A DNA stretch of 64,000 nt from Cyanodermella asteris (taxonomy: Eukaryota > Ascomycota > Lecanoromycetes > Ostropales > Stictidaceae). The translations under genes and the position numbers were made by a program. Under the pieces are notes generated by a model that worked only from the letters and a program-made list of their open reading frames with translations, was not told where the DNA came from and did no database searches. The first letter of the stretch is position 1. Every line of letters starts with the position of its first letter. Where the stretch lies: assembly GCA_900618795.1 (NCBI GenBank), contig UYJD01000014.1:124001-188000 (forward strand). The letters are read 5' to 3'. This document shows, piece by piece, positions 1 to 9,789 of this stretch.

Positions 1-849
1 AGCCTTGCGAGGGGTTTTCTGCTAGGCTCGAGGCTGATTCATGGCACAGACAAGGCTGAGATGACGCATCTGTGCAATGCTGGATTGCAGGCGTCGCTGC
101 GACAATGCTCAACCTTTGATCGTTTATCATTAGTTGGACCCGCTCATCAGCACTTGTAGCGCAATCATTAGTACGGTATGGAAAGCAATCGACTGGTGAT
201 GTCTTGGGAACTAAGTAAGTCTCAATGCTGACGCAGAGTCAAGTCAAGCGATTTTCAAGGCAGACATGATCTGATCATGCTGAATCTGAACAACTCTCAG
301 AAACGCAAGTCGGCAGAGGGTCGCTTTGGATAACTTGAAATTGACCTAGGATGCAGGCCTCGTTTGTATTTATGCAGCAAACTCAACCCACACACTGCAC
401 GAAAAATCCCCGCATTCTTATGTCAGCACCATTCCGATTATAGTCGGCTGAGCCAAGACTTCATGCGGCCGTATTTCTTCAACAAACCTAAGCTGGAATT
501 AAGCCATGACTCAGAGTCTTGATCAGAACAGGATCATTATACATAGATCGACGCTCAGATACAAGCAACGTTCTATACCAACCTTGCATTGGTCAAATTG
601 AGCTAGCTCTGCGTGCCATTCGGCAAATGCCAGACTAAAATCTCACTCGAGCCAAGTCTGTGGATTGGGAGTGATATAAGGAACTGATACTCAAGGCCGC
701 CATTATCCTGTTTGTCGAAGTCAAGATAAGCTCTTGACTCGAACATTAAACTGTATATGTAGCCTCTTGTGTCTCGCGTTGACCACGTTCCCTCGCCCTC
801 TGAATTCCCCATCATCGTTACACCATTTCCCCCTCTACATCCCATCACC
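1..849. other. intergenic, no gene seen
   Basis: I see no supportable coding region here. The last 100 bases before 850 are pyrimidine-rich and probably form the promoter and 5' leader of the membrane-protein gene that follows. Confidence 0.5.
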
Positions 850-2100
850 ATGCCTTCTCCGTCGTTGTTTCTCCTCCCCTGCCTCCTCACGATCGCCAGC
901 CTAGGCTACTACGGCACCTGGCACCGCTACGCCACCTCCGACGGCCTCTCCGCCCTCGACACCTCCCTCGCCTCGCCGTCCACCACCCTCCCCGGAACCT
1001 CCGAGCCCCTCCACCGCACGTACACCGGCATCGCCTCAGTTGACGAGATCCTCACACTCCTCGTCCTGACCTTTTGGCCCTGCCTCGATGGCTCCTCGCC
1101 CTCCTCCACCGTGTACTCAATCCACTTTGCCGGGCAGGTCATCGGTCCGGTACTGGCCATGTATGCGGACAGCTATCGGCGCGGAAATGTGCAGGACAAG
1201 TGGTGGTGGGTGCGGAGTCCGGGGTTCTGGATGATGGTGGCGCAGCTGACGGCGTTTGCGAATTGTGTGGCGGTATTTGTGGGGGTTTATGCTCTTACGA
1301 GTGAGGTTTGGGGGTGGAAGGGGAGGAAGACGACTATCTATGATCCTACAGAGCGAGCCAGGAGAGCGCAGGAACTGAACATTGTTGAAGATCCTGTTTG
1401 GATTCTTTTGATGCCAGTCAGCATCTTCCTAGGCCACGTTATTCCTTGCATTGGAATCACGTCGCGTGGACAATCGACAGAGTCCAAACAGATCTGGATC
1501 GCCATCTGGCAAGCATTCCCCATCTGGATCACTCTCTCCCAAGTCCTCCTCAAGCCGGTCGCCGACCTGTGCGGGCTTGACAAGGACACACTCTTCGCCT
1601 CATCTTCCTCTCCCTCCCGCCGCATCCTGACCGCCGCACGCATCTCATACGCCACAGGCCTCTTCCTGACAACCTTCATACACCTCCTCATCCTAACCCT
1701 GACACTAACATCCAAATGGGTCCCCGAGCTCTTCGCACCGGGCGTCGCCGAGCATCTCGACCCGGCTCGAGTTCTAGCCCTCCGACTGTCATACGACGGC
1801 TGGACGGACGAGCCGGACATGTGGACGGAAGCGATCACGGACTTTTTACAGTGGGATCAGGTTGTCGCGTTCGGAGGAATGCTGCTGTGGGCGCTGGTGC
1901 AGTGCTTGAGCGCGGCGAACGAACGAGGCTGGAAAGTCAAGTTGATGCCCTTTGGGACGGCGGTTGTGATCGGGTATGTTCTGGCGGGTCCGGGCAGTGT
2001 GGTGTTGGCGTTGCAGTGGGCGAAAGAGGAGATATTGTTTGCGGATGCGGAGCTGAATGAAGTTGACGATGGAAAGATCCGAGCCAAGAAGTTAAAATGA
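850..2100 (+). CDS. polytopic membrane protein of the kind found in fungal metabolite clusters
   Basis: This is a single-exon gene of 416 codons. I chose the ATG at 850 (context CATCACCATGC) over an upstream in-frame GTG because the hydrophobic N-terminus begins there. About eight or nine hydrophobic stretches are visible, starting at residues 3-20 and then near 60-80, 85-108, 125-150 and 180-200, with three or four more before the C-terminus. The early block YTGIASVDEILTLLV followed by FWPCLDGS resembles the FTGI..ID..L..LV..F.P..DG signature I recall from fungal integral membrane proteins often found beside polyketide or terpenoid genes. That family match is from memory. It is convergent with a P450 gene at 2308, the only hint of metabolic context, and no synthase gene is nearby. 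Substrate and reaction are unknown. Confidence 0.75.
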   Translation: MPSPSLFLLPCLLTIASLGYYGTWHRYATSDGLSALDTSLASPSTTLPGTSEPLHRTYTGIASVDEILTLLVLTFWPCLDGSSPSSTVYSIHFAGQVIGPVLAMYADSYRRGNVQDKWWWVRSPGFWMMVAQLTAFANCVAVFVGVYALTSEVWGWKGRKTTIYDPTERARRAQELNIVEDPVWILLMPVSIFLGHVIPCIGITSRGQSTESKQIWIAIWQAFPIWITLSQVLLKPVADLCGLDKDTLFASSSSPSRRILTAARISYATGLFLTTFIHLLILTLTLTSKWVPELFAPGVAEHLDPARVLALRLSYDGWTDEPDMWTEAITDFLQWDQVVAFGGMLLWALVQCLSAANERGWKVKLMPFGTAVVIGYVLAGPGSVVLALQWAKEEILFADAELNEVDDGKIRAKKLK

Positions 2101-2307
2101 GGATTCGACGAAGCGGGCACGTTTCGATGAAGAGCGAGAGGTGAATAAGTGTCGAAGACGCGTCTCGAATTTTAACATTTGTTTGATTTGTGAAGCTATA
2201 CTTTAGAGGGATGTACCGTGTAGTAAAAAGGCTCACACAACGCTAAACCTGCCCTCCTCCAAATATCACGACTCGTGGCCCATATCATCATTTCAATCAG
2301 TTAGCAA

Positions 2308-3882
2308 TCAAGCAGATGCAGCATGCAATCTAACCTTCACACCCTCTCCACCAGGACAATCCGTCAAAGTCAAGTGATGCTTCGGACCCGTCGGGTCAAG
2401 GTTCTCAAGCTGATCAAACTTCTGCAACAGCCTCACGGTAACGTAGCTAGCCTCGGTCAACGCAAATTGTTGTCCAAGGCAGATTCTCGGACCACCGTTG
2501 AAGGGCAGGAATTCCCAGCCAGTCTTGCGTCCGACCCAGCGGTCCGGGTTGAACTCAAGCGCGTCTTCACCCCAGAGATCCTTACGGCGGTGCATGATAT
2601 ACACGCTATAGCCACATTCGGTACCAGCAGGAATGAAGATCGGGCTCTTGCCGTCTGGTCCACCACCAACGGGCAGCGTCGTGTCGCGAACAGCTTGGCG
2701 GGTGTTGACGGGAACGACGGGGTTCAGACGCAGCGTCTCGTTCAAGACGTGCTGGAGCGGTGCACAGTTCTTCAAGCTGCTGAACGTGATCTTGCTGGTA
2801 TCCGTGCCAAACTCGCTCAGAATCTCCTTGCGCAGTCTAGCGTACAGAGCCGGCTTGCGGGCGAGTTCCCAGAATACCCAGCCGAGGAGAGATGCGGTGG
2901 TGTCACGGCCGGCGAGGAGGATGTTGAGGAGCTGACTGCGGAGTTCGATCGGGTCGCGGGTCGACTGGACGATGGCGTCGAGGAAGACGTATTTTTCACC
3001 CTTCTCCGCGCTCGATTGAGAATGCATAGGCTTTTTCAGTGCGATGTCGACGTAGTAGTCCATGAAATCGTGGACAATCTTATTGGCTTTACGAAAACTG
3101 GAGCCATTGACGAGGTAGTAGAATGCTCCCACACGGGATCGAGAGGCGAGCCATTGCTGGCCGAGATCGAAGTTGATTGCAAAGGCAGCTGTGTTGGGCT
3201 TTCCATTGAGGATGCCACTGCTCACGTCCACGTTGCTGGCACCGCTCGCCAGGAGGAGCTGAGAGTCGGTACCTTCGCCAAGGAGGAACTCTGTTGCAGA
3301 GTCTAGAGTGAGGCGGAAGAACAGGACCTGCATGTCGACCGCCGAAGTCCACCCTTTGGAGTCAGTCGGGAGAGCAGAGAACATGTTCTGCATGTGGCGC
3401 TCTTCGAGGTCGAGGTCGGAAACTTGGTCGCGAGCAAATTGTGGTCTCATCATTTGTCGTGAGTGCTCCCACATCTTGCCGTCTGTGGTGAAAATACCAT
3501 TTCCGAGCATCGGAAAGAAGTTTGATCGGCGAATCTCACCAGTAGCGAAGTCGTTGAATTGTGTTGCAAGCATGGCCTGAATGTTCTTGGGTTCAGCGGT
3601 TGCCATGTTCTTCCGGCCGAGGACCTTGAAGCTGAAGTCGCCGCCCATCTTGTACCATCTTGCCTGGAGCCAGTCGCCGAAACACTTGTCTTTGTCGGCC
3701 TGGATTGCTTCTAGAATTTGCTCGACGCCGAATGGGTATTTGTTTGGGTGGAGTGGTAGAGGCTTCGCGCCAGCTTCCTTTGCTTGAAGGGCATAGCGTC
3801 GCTCGCGGAGTTGTCTGTTGACTACCCAGTAGATGACATATGACACAGCCAGCCAGCCGATGGCGAGTATGTAGAACGACAT
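2308..3882 (-). CDS. cytochrome P450, CYP52-like fatty acid/alkane hydroxylase
   Basis: This is an intronless 524-residue P450, a normal length for a microsomal enzyme. An N-terminal membrane anchor spans residues 3-21. The I-helix oxygen-activation motif AGRDTT is at 324-329, the K-helix ETLR at 382-385 and the heme-binding loop FNGGPRICLG at 461-470, with Cys468 as the axial ligand, so the enzyme looks intact. The sequence around the heme loop and the N-terminal half (LGNGIFTTDG, W.HSR.MMRPQF) is that of the CYP52 clan. Members hydroxylate the terminal carbon of alkanes or fatty acids in the ER, using a P450 reductase. The exact CYP family within that clan cannot be settled by eye. It lies tail-to-tail with the membrane-protein gene at 850, with 207 bp between the stop codons. 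Confidence 0.92.
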   Translation of the reverse strand: MSFYILAIGWLAVSYVIYWVVNRQLRERRYALQAKEAGAKPLPLHPNKYPFGVEQILEAIQADKDKCFGDWLQARWYKMGGDFSFKVLGRKNMATAEPKNIQAMLATQFNDFATGEIRRSNFFPMLGNGIFTTDGKMWEHSRQMMRPQFARDQVSDLDLEERHMQNMFSALPTDSKGWTSAVDMQVLFFRLTLDSATEFLLGEGTDSQLLLASGASNVDVSSGILNGKPNTAAFAINFDLGQQWLASRSRVGAFYYLVNGSSFRKANKIVHDFMDYYVDIALKKPMHSQSSAEKGEKYVFLDAIVQSTRDPIELRSQLLNILLAGRDTTASLLGWVFWELARKPALYARLRKEILSEFGTDTSKITFSSLKNCAPLQHVLNETLRLNPVVPVNTRQAVRDTTLPVGGGPDGKSPIFIPAGTECGYSVYIMHRRKDLWGEDALEFNPDRWVGRKTGWEFLPFNGGPRICLGQQFALTEASYVTVRLLQKFDQLENLDPTGPKHHLTLTDCPGGEGVKVRLHAASA

Positions 3883-5409
3883 TTTCAGACTCTGCTAGAG
3901 TCGGACGTCAGGATTGTTTCAACGTAGGGAGAGGTATTGGAGATTGCTTGGAAGTTGAAATATAAATTATCGGATAGTCCAGTGATAGCTTTGTTTAGGC
4001 AGTCATTTGTGCAGTGAGATTGTATGACAATAACAGCGTGTTGGTGGAGTCTATTTAATGTCGCAGCCTGGCAGCCACTTCACCTCGCAAATCGACGCCA
4101 ACACCAGCTCGGAAATCGCACCTGTAGACACAAACAATCAGGTAGTTATCAGCTCGCAGTACAAAGACACAGAGATCAGATCAGAAAAGGAAATCCGGGG
4201 CCCCCAGTCTCCAGGTCGAACACCCGGTCGCGAAGTCCGAACTCGATTGCGAGCCATTACGGGTCGGCGAGTCAGTTTCCCCGCCTTGGATGCGACCATC
4301 CGAATCAAAAGCTGCAGCTCGCCTCGATGAGCGACGGGGCTGTGTCGCCATCAGTGGTTTCGAATGCCCGTGCGCTTTGGTGTTGGTGTTACAGGCACTG
4401 CCATGTGGGCTGCCAGGTGTTTCTGCAAGCCGCGAAACCGACGAAGGAAGAGTCATGTCGTACAAATCCGCCAAACGTCTTTTTGCCGAGCCGCCCGCGG
4501 CCGTTGACATGGCGGTGGCCTTTTTTCCAGCTTTGCAGGATCCGACGCAAGGAATTTGCAGGCAGCAGCGAGGATGATCCTGACAATTGGAGCCATGATG
4601 GTACAGCGGGCATCACAGTCGACCTTGACCCATGCAATATCTGTTCTCAGGCCAGGACCAGCTTCTTGTGTCGAGCGATCAGCAGACTCCGCAGATGGCT
4701 TCGCGGTGGGGTCATCGACGTCAGCAAGGGATACTTCCAACAGCGTGAATGCACGATGACACGAACCAACGGTAACTTGCGATTGTTCCAATCATGTCGC
4801 TCGTGATGATGATTGCCTAGATCTCACTACTTACCACTTATGGCCGTCGGACGGATTGTTACGCCGCACGTAGATTTTTTCGATGAACTGCCCACGCGGC
4901 GCTTCTCTAGGCAAGACTGCAACATTGACATTGGTACTCGTGTAGAAGAACATATCATATGTTCCAGAAGCCGTGCTCGCGCATTGAATAGAATACAATG
5001 TGTTCGTACTCGTGCAAAGTACTGGGGTGCGCCATACTGCAAGCACTGAAACGCTACACTATACAAGAACTCAAACAACCATCCTCTCATATACTCATTG
5101 CAGTATCATGCAGGCACCTCTCCGCATACATGCAGCTGCACATTGCAGGGTGTATCCAAAAATATCGATACAGGCCTTCACTCGTATGCGTGAGTGCGCC
5201 AGCCCGCCAAGACTTTTATTGTGCCTCGGAGTACCTGCCCGGTCCCCGCCAAGCCGCGCGCGCGCGTACCATACCGAACTCTCTCTCCACACCATCCGCA
5301 GCCCGCTTTCAACCACCCTACAACGCCCAAAACCGGCGCAAAAAATGCCGTTTGACTTGCCAGACTTGTCCCAGGCATAAAAAAGACAATTACCGACGCC
5401 GCATGCGCC
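3883..5409. other. intergenic between P450 and tRNA-Phe
   Basis: The stretch contains several open frames up to 260 codons on both strands around 4.0-4.8 kb. None shows a recognisable domain, and no set of splice sites improves them. The part next to 3883 is the P450 promoter. I see no other element. Confidence 0.4.
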
Positions 5410-5414
5410 AAAAA
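5410..5414 (-). terminator. RNA polymerase III terminator of tRNA-Phe
   Basis: A run of five T on the minus strand starts four bases after the discriminator base of the tRNA. It is the expected Pol III stop signal. Confidence 0.75.
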
Positions 5415-5418
5415 CACC

Positions 5419-5552
5419 TGCGGCTTCTGTGGATCGAACACAGTGCCTCCAGATTACGTGATTTAGGTACCGTGCGGTACACGTACGGTACCGTAACCTA
5501 TAGCCGAAGTTTGATCTTCAGTCTGGCGCTCTCCCAAGTGAGCTAAAGCCGC
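5419..5552 (-). tRNA. tRNA-Phe (GAA) with a 61-nt intron
   Basis: Read on the minus strand, the 5' half is 5552-5516 and the 3' half 5454-5419, giving a 73-nt mature tRNA. The acceptor stem GCGGCTT/AAGCCGC, D stem GCTC/GAGC, anticodon stem CCAGA/TCTGG and T stem CTGTG/CACAG all pair fully, and the T loop is TTCGATC. The anticodon loop CTGAAGA gives anticodon GAA. The intron (5515-5455) follows the base 3' to the anticodon, the canonical nuclear position. It contains CTTCGG, whose TTC can pair with the anticodon as in other eukaryotic pre-tRNA-Phe. Internal promoter boxes are TAGCTCACTTGG (A) and GTTCGATCC (B). The intron also holds an inverted repeat of ACGGTACC. Confidence 0.96.
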
Positions 5553-5785
5553 TGTCGTAGAATTCTGAGAACTCTCACTGCGCAGGTAGAATAACTTTTC
5601 TCAGCTTATTGTCATATATATACTGCAAAGTCTGATACAGACAGTACACATACGAAAAAAATATCAACAGGACGGAAGTCTGTCCTGCAACGCCAGCGCA
5701 GTAACAGACATATTGCAATTGTATCAAGATCCCAACACTCGCCAAATTCATCTGAGCACTGTGAATCGATTCGTGGAATCTACCT

Positions 5786-7354
5786 CTAATCCCAGTAAAA
5801 GATCTCGCCCGACAAACCCGCCGTCGCAACCCGACTCGTCGTCTGCGGATTCCACTGCACACAAGTCGTCGGCCCCTCCTTGTTCGCCTGCCAGCGTTCC
5901 AGCACCTTACAAGTCTTCCAATCAAACACAAACGCCTCTCCCGTCGCGCTGCCGGACACCAGCAGAGACCCATCCGGACTGAATTCCACATCACACCCAT
6001 ATCCGGCCGTGCTCATGCCGTGAAACGACTTCTTGCGATTTTGTCTGTATTTGCCCTCGGCTTGGTAGATCAGGATCTGGTTGTCGCCGCTGGAGGCTGC
6101 GAGGTGTTTCCCGGACGGGTGGAGTGCGGTTCGTGCGATGGAGAACATTTCGGGGGAGGAGATGAGTTTGAGGGGGACGGGGATGCCGAGCTCGTAGACG
6201 CGGATGGCGCGGTCGGTGCCGGTTGAGACGAAGCGTTGGCCTTCTTCGATGAAGGCTAGGGATTCTATCGAACCGGTGTGATCCGTGTAGGATTGAACCT
6301 GCTCGCCTGATCGGGCGTCCCACTGCAGTATCTTGTCTGAGTGGCCTGAAATAAAGTCCTGAGGTCGTTCCGGATGGAATTGGACGACATTGGCTGACTT
6401 GGAGCCCTGCACTCGCAGCTTGCATTGTCCTGTTTCGGAGTCGAAGATCTTGAGGTTTCTGTCGAACGACGCCGTGAGGAATTCTGTCCCGTCTAGGGAG
6501 AAGCGGACGTCCGAGACGCTCTTCGTGTGGCCGCTCACCGTCCTCAACAGGCTTCGATCGTGATATGCATCCCATAGACAGACTTTGCCATCCGCACCAG
6601 AAGACAGCAACAAATGTCCAGAATTCGGGAAGAACCGCAGTGCCGTGATAGCTTTCTGCTTCGCGTGCCCCTTTGCATGCTTCCACGACCCAATCGCCTT
6701 CTTCGGCGGAAAGCACTGAAAGCTGCCCAGCTCTTTCTTCAGATTGATATCCAAATCCGTCGGAACATGCATATACGTTCTCCCCGCGTAATCCCTCTCC
6801 TTCTCGCCCACAAACTCCGTCGTCTCCTTCGTCGCCAGGTCTTCCGCGTAGCCAGATAACGGAGCCGGTTTCGATACCACCGGCGCAATCACAGGTACAA
6901 GCGCGTTGCCGTACTCGTCAACCTCGTCCTCGTATACCTCGACGTACTCCTCGTCACTCCCCAAAGGCTGATCTTCATCGCCCTCTGCTACCTCCCGATC
7001 CTCGATTATATCCTCCCTCTCGTACCTCGCCCACGGACCACGATACGCTCCCTCGCCGTCTACAACCGATGCGTTGCCTCTCTTCTGCCTTTTTGCAGGT
7101 GGACCTGAGCTTCCGGCGCTGGGTTTCCCATATGCTTGCTGCGCGACTCGGAAAGTGTGGTCGCTGATCACGACCTCGGACGCGTGGCCGGTAGGTACGT
7201 TTCGTTTCGTAGATGTTCGGAATGGGTTTGCGGGACCTTGGGGTGTGCCGTAGGCTGCTGTTGCGGCGTCTTGGAGGATGAGGGCGTTGGAGGTCGGTTT
7301 GCTTGTGACGAGGGGCGCAGCGTCGATTTTGATGAGGGAGTTGTTGTCGGGCAT
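5786..7354 (-). CDS. PRP17: pre-mRNA splicing factor PRP17 (WD40)
   Basis: This is a 522-residue single-exon protein. The upstream open frame extends further, but the conserved N-terminus starts at the ATG at 7354, followed by an acidic, low-complexity region (about residues 100-150) and then WD40 repeats from about residue 220 to the last residues (…IFYWD). PRP17/CDC40 is a second-step spliceosome factor in the nucleus that acts with SLU7 and PRP18 at 3' splice-site selection. The blocks YAGRTYMHVPTDLD, CFPPKKAIGSWKHAKGH and GHTKSVSDVRFS are characteristic of this orthologue. The gene is complete and shows no irregularity. It is followed on the same strand, 233 bp away, by tRNA-Phe. Confidence 0.93.
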   Translation of the reverse strand: MPDNNSLIKIDAAPLVTSKPTSNALILQDAATAAYGTPQGPANPFRTSTKRNVPTGHASEVVISDHTFRVAQQAYGKPSAGSSGPPAKRQKRGNASVVDGEGAYRGPWARYEREDIIEDREVAEGDEDQPLGSDEEYVEVYEDEVDEYGNALVPVIAPVVSKPAPLSGYAEDLATKETTEFVGEKERDYAGRTYMHVPTDLDINLKKELGSFQCFPPKKAIGSWKHAKGHAKQKAITALRFFPNSGHLLLSSGADGKVCLWDAYHDRSLLRTVSGHTKSVSDVRFSLDGTEFLTASFDRNLKIFDSETGQCKLRVQGSKSANVVQFHPERPQDFISGHSDKILQWDARSGEQVQSYTDHTGSIESLAFIEEGQRFVSTGTDRAIRVYELGIPVPLKLISSPEMFSIARTALHPSGKHLAASSGDNQILIYQAEGKYRQNRKKSFHGMSTAGYGCDVEFSPDGSLLVSGSATGEAFVFDWKTCKVLERWQANKEGPTTCVQWNPQTTSRVATAGLSGEIFYWD

Positions 7355-8079
7355 GGTGGCGATCGCGCAGGAGATGGCAGAGGATGCGCGAGGGTAAGAC
7401 GACAGAAATTTGGTTGCGCAAAGTTGAGCAATGCGCCGGAGGTAAGAATGGAGAAAGTCGAAATCGGATGGTTGCGATTCAAGGTCTCGGGAGCAAGTCC
7501 GAATTTGAATGAAGATGACCGTTGCGGCGAGTACGGTCTTTGGCCGCACTAGGCTACGAGATCAAGGCGTGCTCCGCGACGAGGAAACAGTCTCGCAAGA
7601 TTGTTGACTCTTCACACTGAAAGCGTCAGGCTTTTGGCAGATTTGGACTTGGTGTGGGCTTCAGGAGCTCCGACTCAGAGCCTACTTAGCTTGCTCTCAA
7701 CTCCCCACAACCATTACAAGGACGTCACGTATTGATGATGATGCTCCATATATCTATTCGCGTAACCACTCGCTAGACTGTTCGTTACACATCTGCCCAT
7801 CGCGCATTATAGTGTCTCCCGTATTCTACTCCTCCACCAGCGTCGGCACCAGGCAAGGTACAACCTCGGAACGGTCCCTCGACTCTCCACACATTTCAAT
7901 GTGATGCACCGTGGTCGATTTTCGGGGCGTTCTTCAAGCCTTGCCATGGCGAGATCCGATTCCCACCCTCATCCTGCCATCGTTGTATAATCACATCGCA
8001 TCCTGCTCTCACCCCTTCGCTGTCGCCCTCCTCATATTCCTGCCGCAGCTCGTCCAGCTTGCCGCGACTTCGGCATCGC
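7355..8079. other. promoter of PRP17 and 3' region of ERV14
   Basis: The stretch lies between two minus-strand genes. A 66-codon open frame ending at 7896 overlaps the 3' end of ERV14 in another frame and has no features of its own. I see nothing else. Confidence 0.45.
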
Positions 8080-8631
8080 TTAATGGCTTTCATCACGGAT
8101 CAGAGCCACGATCATGCTGTAGAGGTAAAAGAAGAACATGACGAGGTGGAAACCAAGCTTGATAAACGACTCCTTCTTGTGCTGGTTCAATTTTCGGAAA
8201 ATTTCCGTCGCGTCCAGGAGATGTTGGTTGTCCATGATCCTGTTCCTATGTCAGTATACTCTCCCAAGCCGTACCCCTTCACGCGCCGGTGACTCACTTC
8301 TTTGCATTGTATGCCAATAGAGGCAGGTTCAACACCAAAGCGATCCAGTACCCGTTGATCAAGAAGAGCGCCGTCAGGAAGCCGTGCACGGCGGCTTCGG
8401 GGATGATGTACGTGTTGAGTCGGTTGCAGAGGTCTATCGGGTTGATGTAGTCACTGTAAAAGACAACGAGTCAGTCAAGCCCTTCGTGATCATCGCGGGA
8501 CAGCCCCTCGAGCTGTGATCCAGCACGTACCATTCCAGGTCACTATACATGATCGTGAAGAAGACCTGCAAGAACAAGTTGACGGCATTGATCAACACCG
8601 CCAACAAGTACAACCAAGCTTCTCCAGACAT
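8080..8631 (-). CDS. ERV14: cornichon-family ER cargo receptor ERV14, three exons
   Basis: The exons, in order of translation, are 8631-8531, 8453-8298 and 8239-8080. They are joined across introns of 77 nt (GTACGT..CAG) and 58 nt (GTGAGT..CAG) to give 138 residues, the same length as yeast Erv14. The product reads [19 protein letters not shown] at the start and ends [11 protein letters not shown], with three membrane spans. The codon split by the first intron restores Cys in the conserved SDLECDYINP motif. After the second intron, starting exon 3 at 8239 gives the conserved [18 protein letters not shown]. Erv14/cornichon proteins recruit transmembrane cargo into COPII vesicles at ER exit sites. 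A second ATG lies one codon upstream at 8634. This gene is split over short exons and is easily missed by plain ORF calling. Confidence 0.94.
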
Positions 8632-9789
8632 CATCTTGCCGGCAATCTCAAGCTTCAAGCTCCAACGGTCTGGGTAGACGGTTCACACGCGCGGATTCGT
8701 GGTAGGGTGTTGGGAGCTGGGTGGAAAGACGCTGGCGGTGCGGCAGCTGGCGGCCTGATTACGTCGTTTTACGGGCACGTGCTGAGAAAGCTGCTCGGAC
8801 GCTTGCAGGGACAGAACGAGAAGCTAGTATGCAGCAGAGGTATACGCGCGCAAATCGAGTGGTTGAGGCGTTTGAGTAGGCTGCGTACGTGGGGTTCGAG
8901 ATGCTCTGCGAGGCGGTATCCGTGGTGGTCGGGGAGGTTGCTGGTGGCAGAGCCAGAAAGCTTTTGCTTTCCGCGATGCGCGGGCACACACTTCAGCGGA
9001 GGCTGGGAGCCCGATTGACTTATCTCCGCTACGACATTATAGGCTAGATAACAAATAATCTCATGAAGCAATCAAGAAAATGATGTTTTGCGATCGCGAT
9101 ATATTCACCCGCCGGTACGAATAAACGACCTTTTTGCTCGTTGGGACCTGGAGGTAGCGAAACCGCACTTGATACATGCTGAGAGTGCCAAAAGCCTGTC
9201 ACTTCGATTGATGGGTAAGCTTATCCGCATGAGACCAAAAGCATCGATATCTTACGCTTCCTTTCTACGGTGGAACCAGAGCAATGCATGCTTCACATCG
9301 ATAGCTGTCAAAGTCGATAAGCAGGATCACATGCAGTCACACGATCGTCAGATACTTCGGTTCATGATTGAAATTATACATTTATCAGAAGTGAAAGTGA
9401 AAGTGAAAGCAATCGAGACTTGTGGGCAGCATTGAGCACTTCGTGCCACCCATTGCTCTCCCGATGGAGTCTTTCTGTGATGACATTGCGGGAGGAGATT
9501 CTCCTCAAATGCCAGCACGACCGATCCTCCCGCGATTGTCGATAGACGCCAACTGGTATTAAACCGAAATCTGGAAAAAAAACTGGGCGACTCCTGTCTC
9601 TCCGAGATGAAATGGTCGACGCCCGTGAGTCTGCCTGAATCAATGCTTTTGTCGACCAAGCGTTGCAGAACGAAGAAGGCGGGAACGATTTTGACCGCCC
9701 TGCGTGATTCCGCGGTCTTAAGCGAAACGATAAACTCTTTCGTGCAGTATAGGGTCAATACACGGTGGATGCGCTTCGCCGCATGGCTC
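8632..9789. other. intergenic; ERV14 promoter, IES1 3' region
   Basis: There is no supported gene. A short GTGAAA hexamer repeat (three units) occurs near 9391-9410. Open frames of 90-150 codons in both directions lack domains or plausible splice continuation. Confidence 0.4.

Noticed and set aside
2323-3306. Long frame of 327 codons opposite the P450 gene
   Set aside because: It is the antisense shadow of a clear P450 with all motifs intact.
850-3882. Membrane protein plus P450 as a secondary-metabolite gene cluster
   Set aside because: No synthase, transporter or regulator adjoins them; two genes are not enough to call a cluster.
4024-4806. Open frame of 260 codons on the plus strand between the P450 and the tRNA
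   Set aside because: Composition is rich in Arg, Cys and Trp with no domain, it overlaps equally long frames on the other strand, and no splicing improves it.
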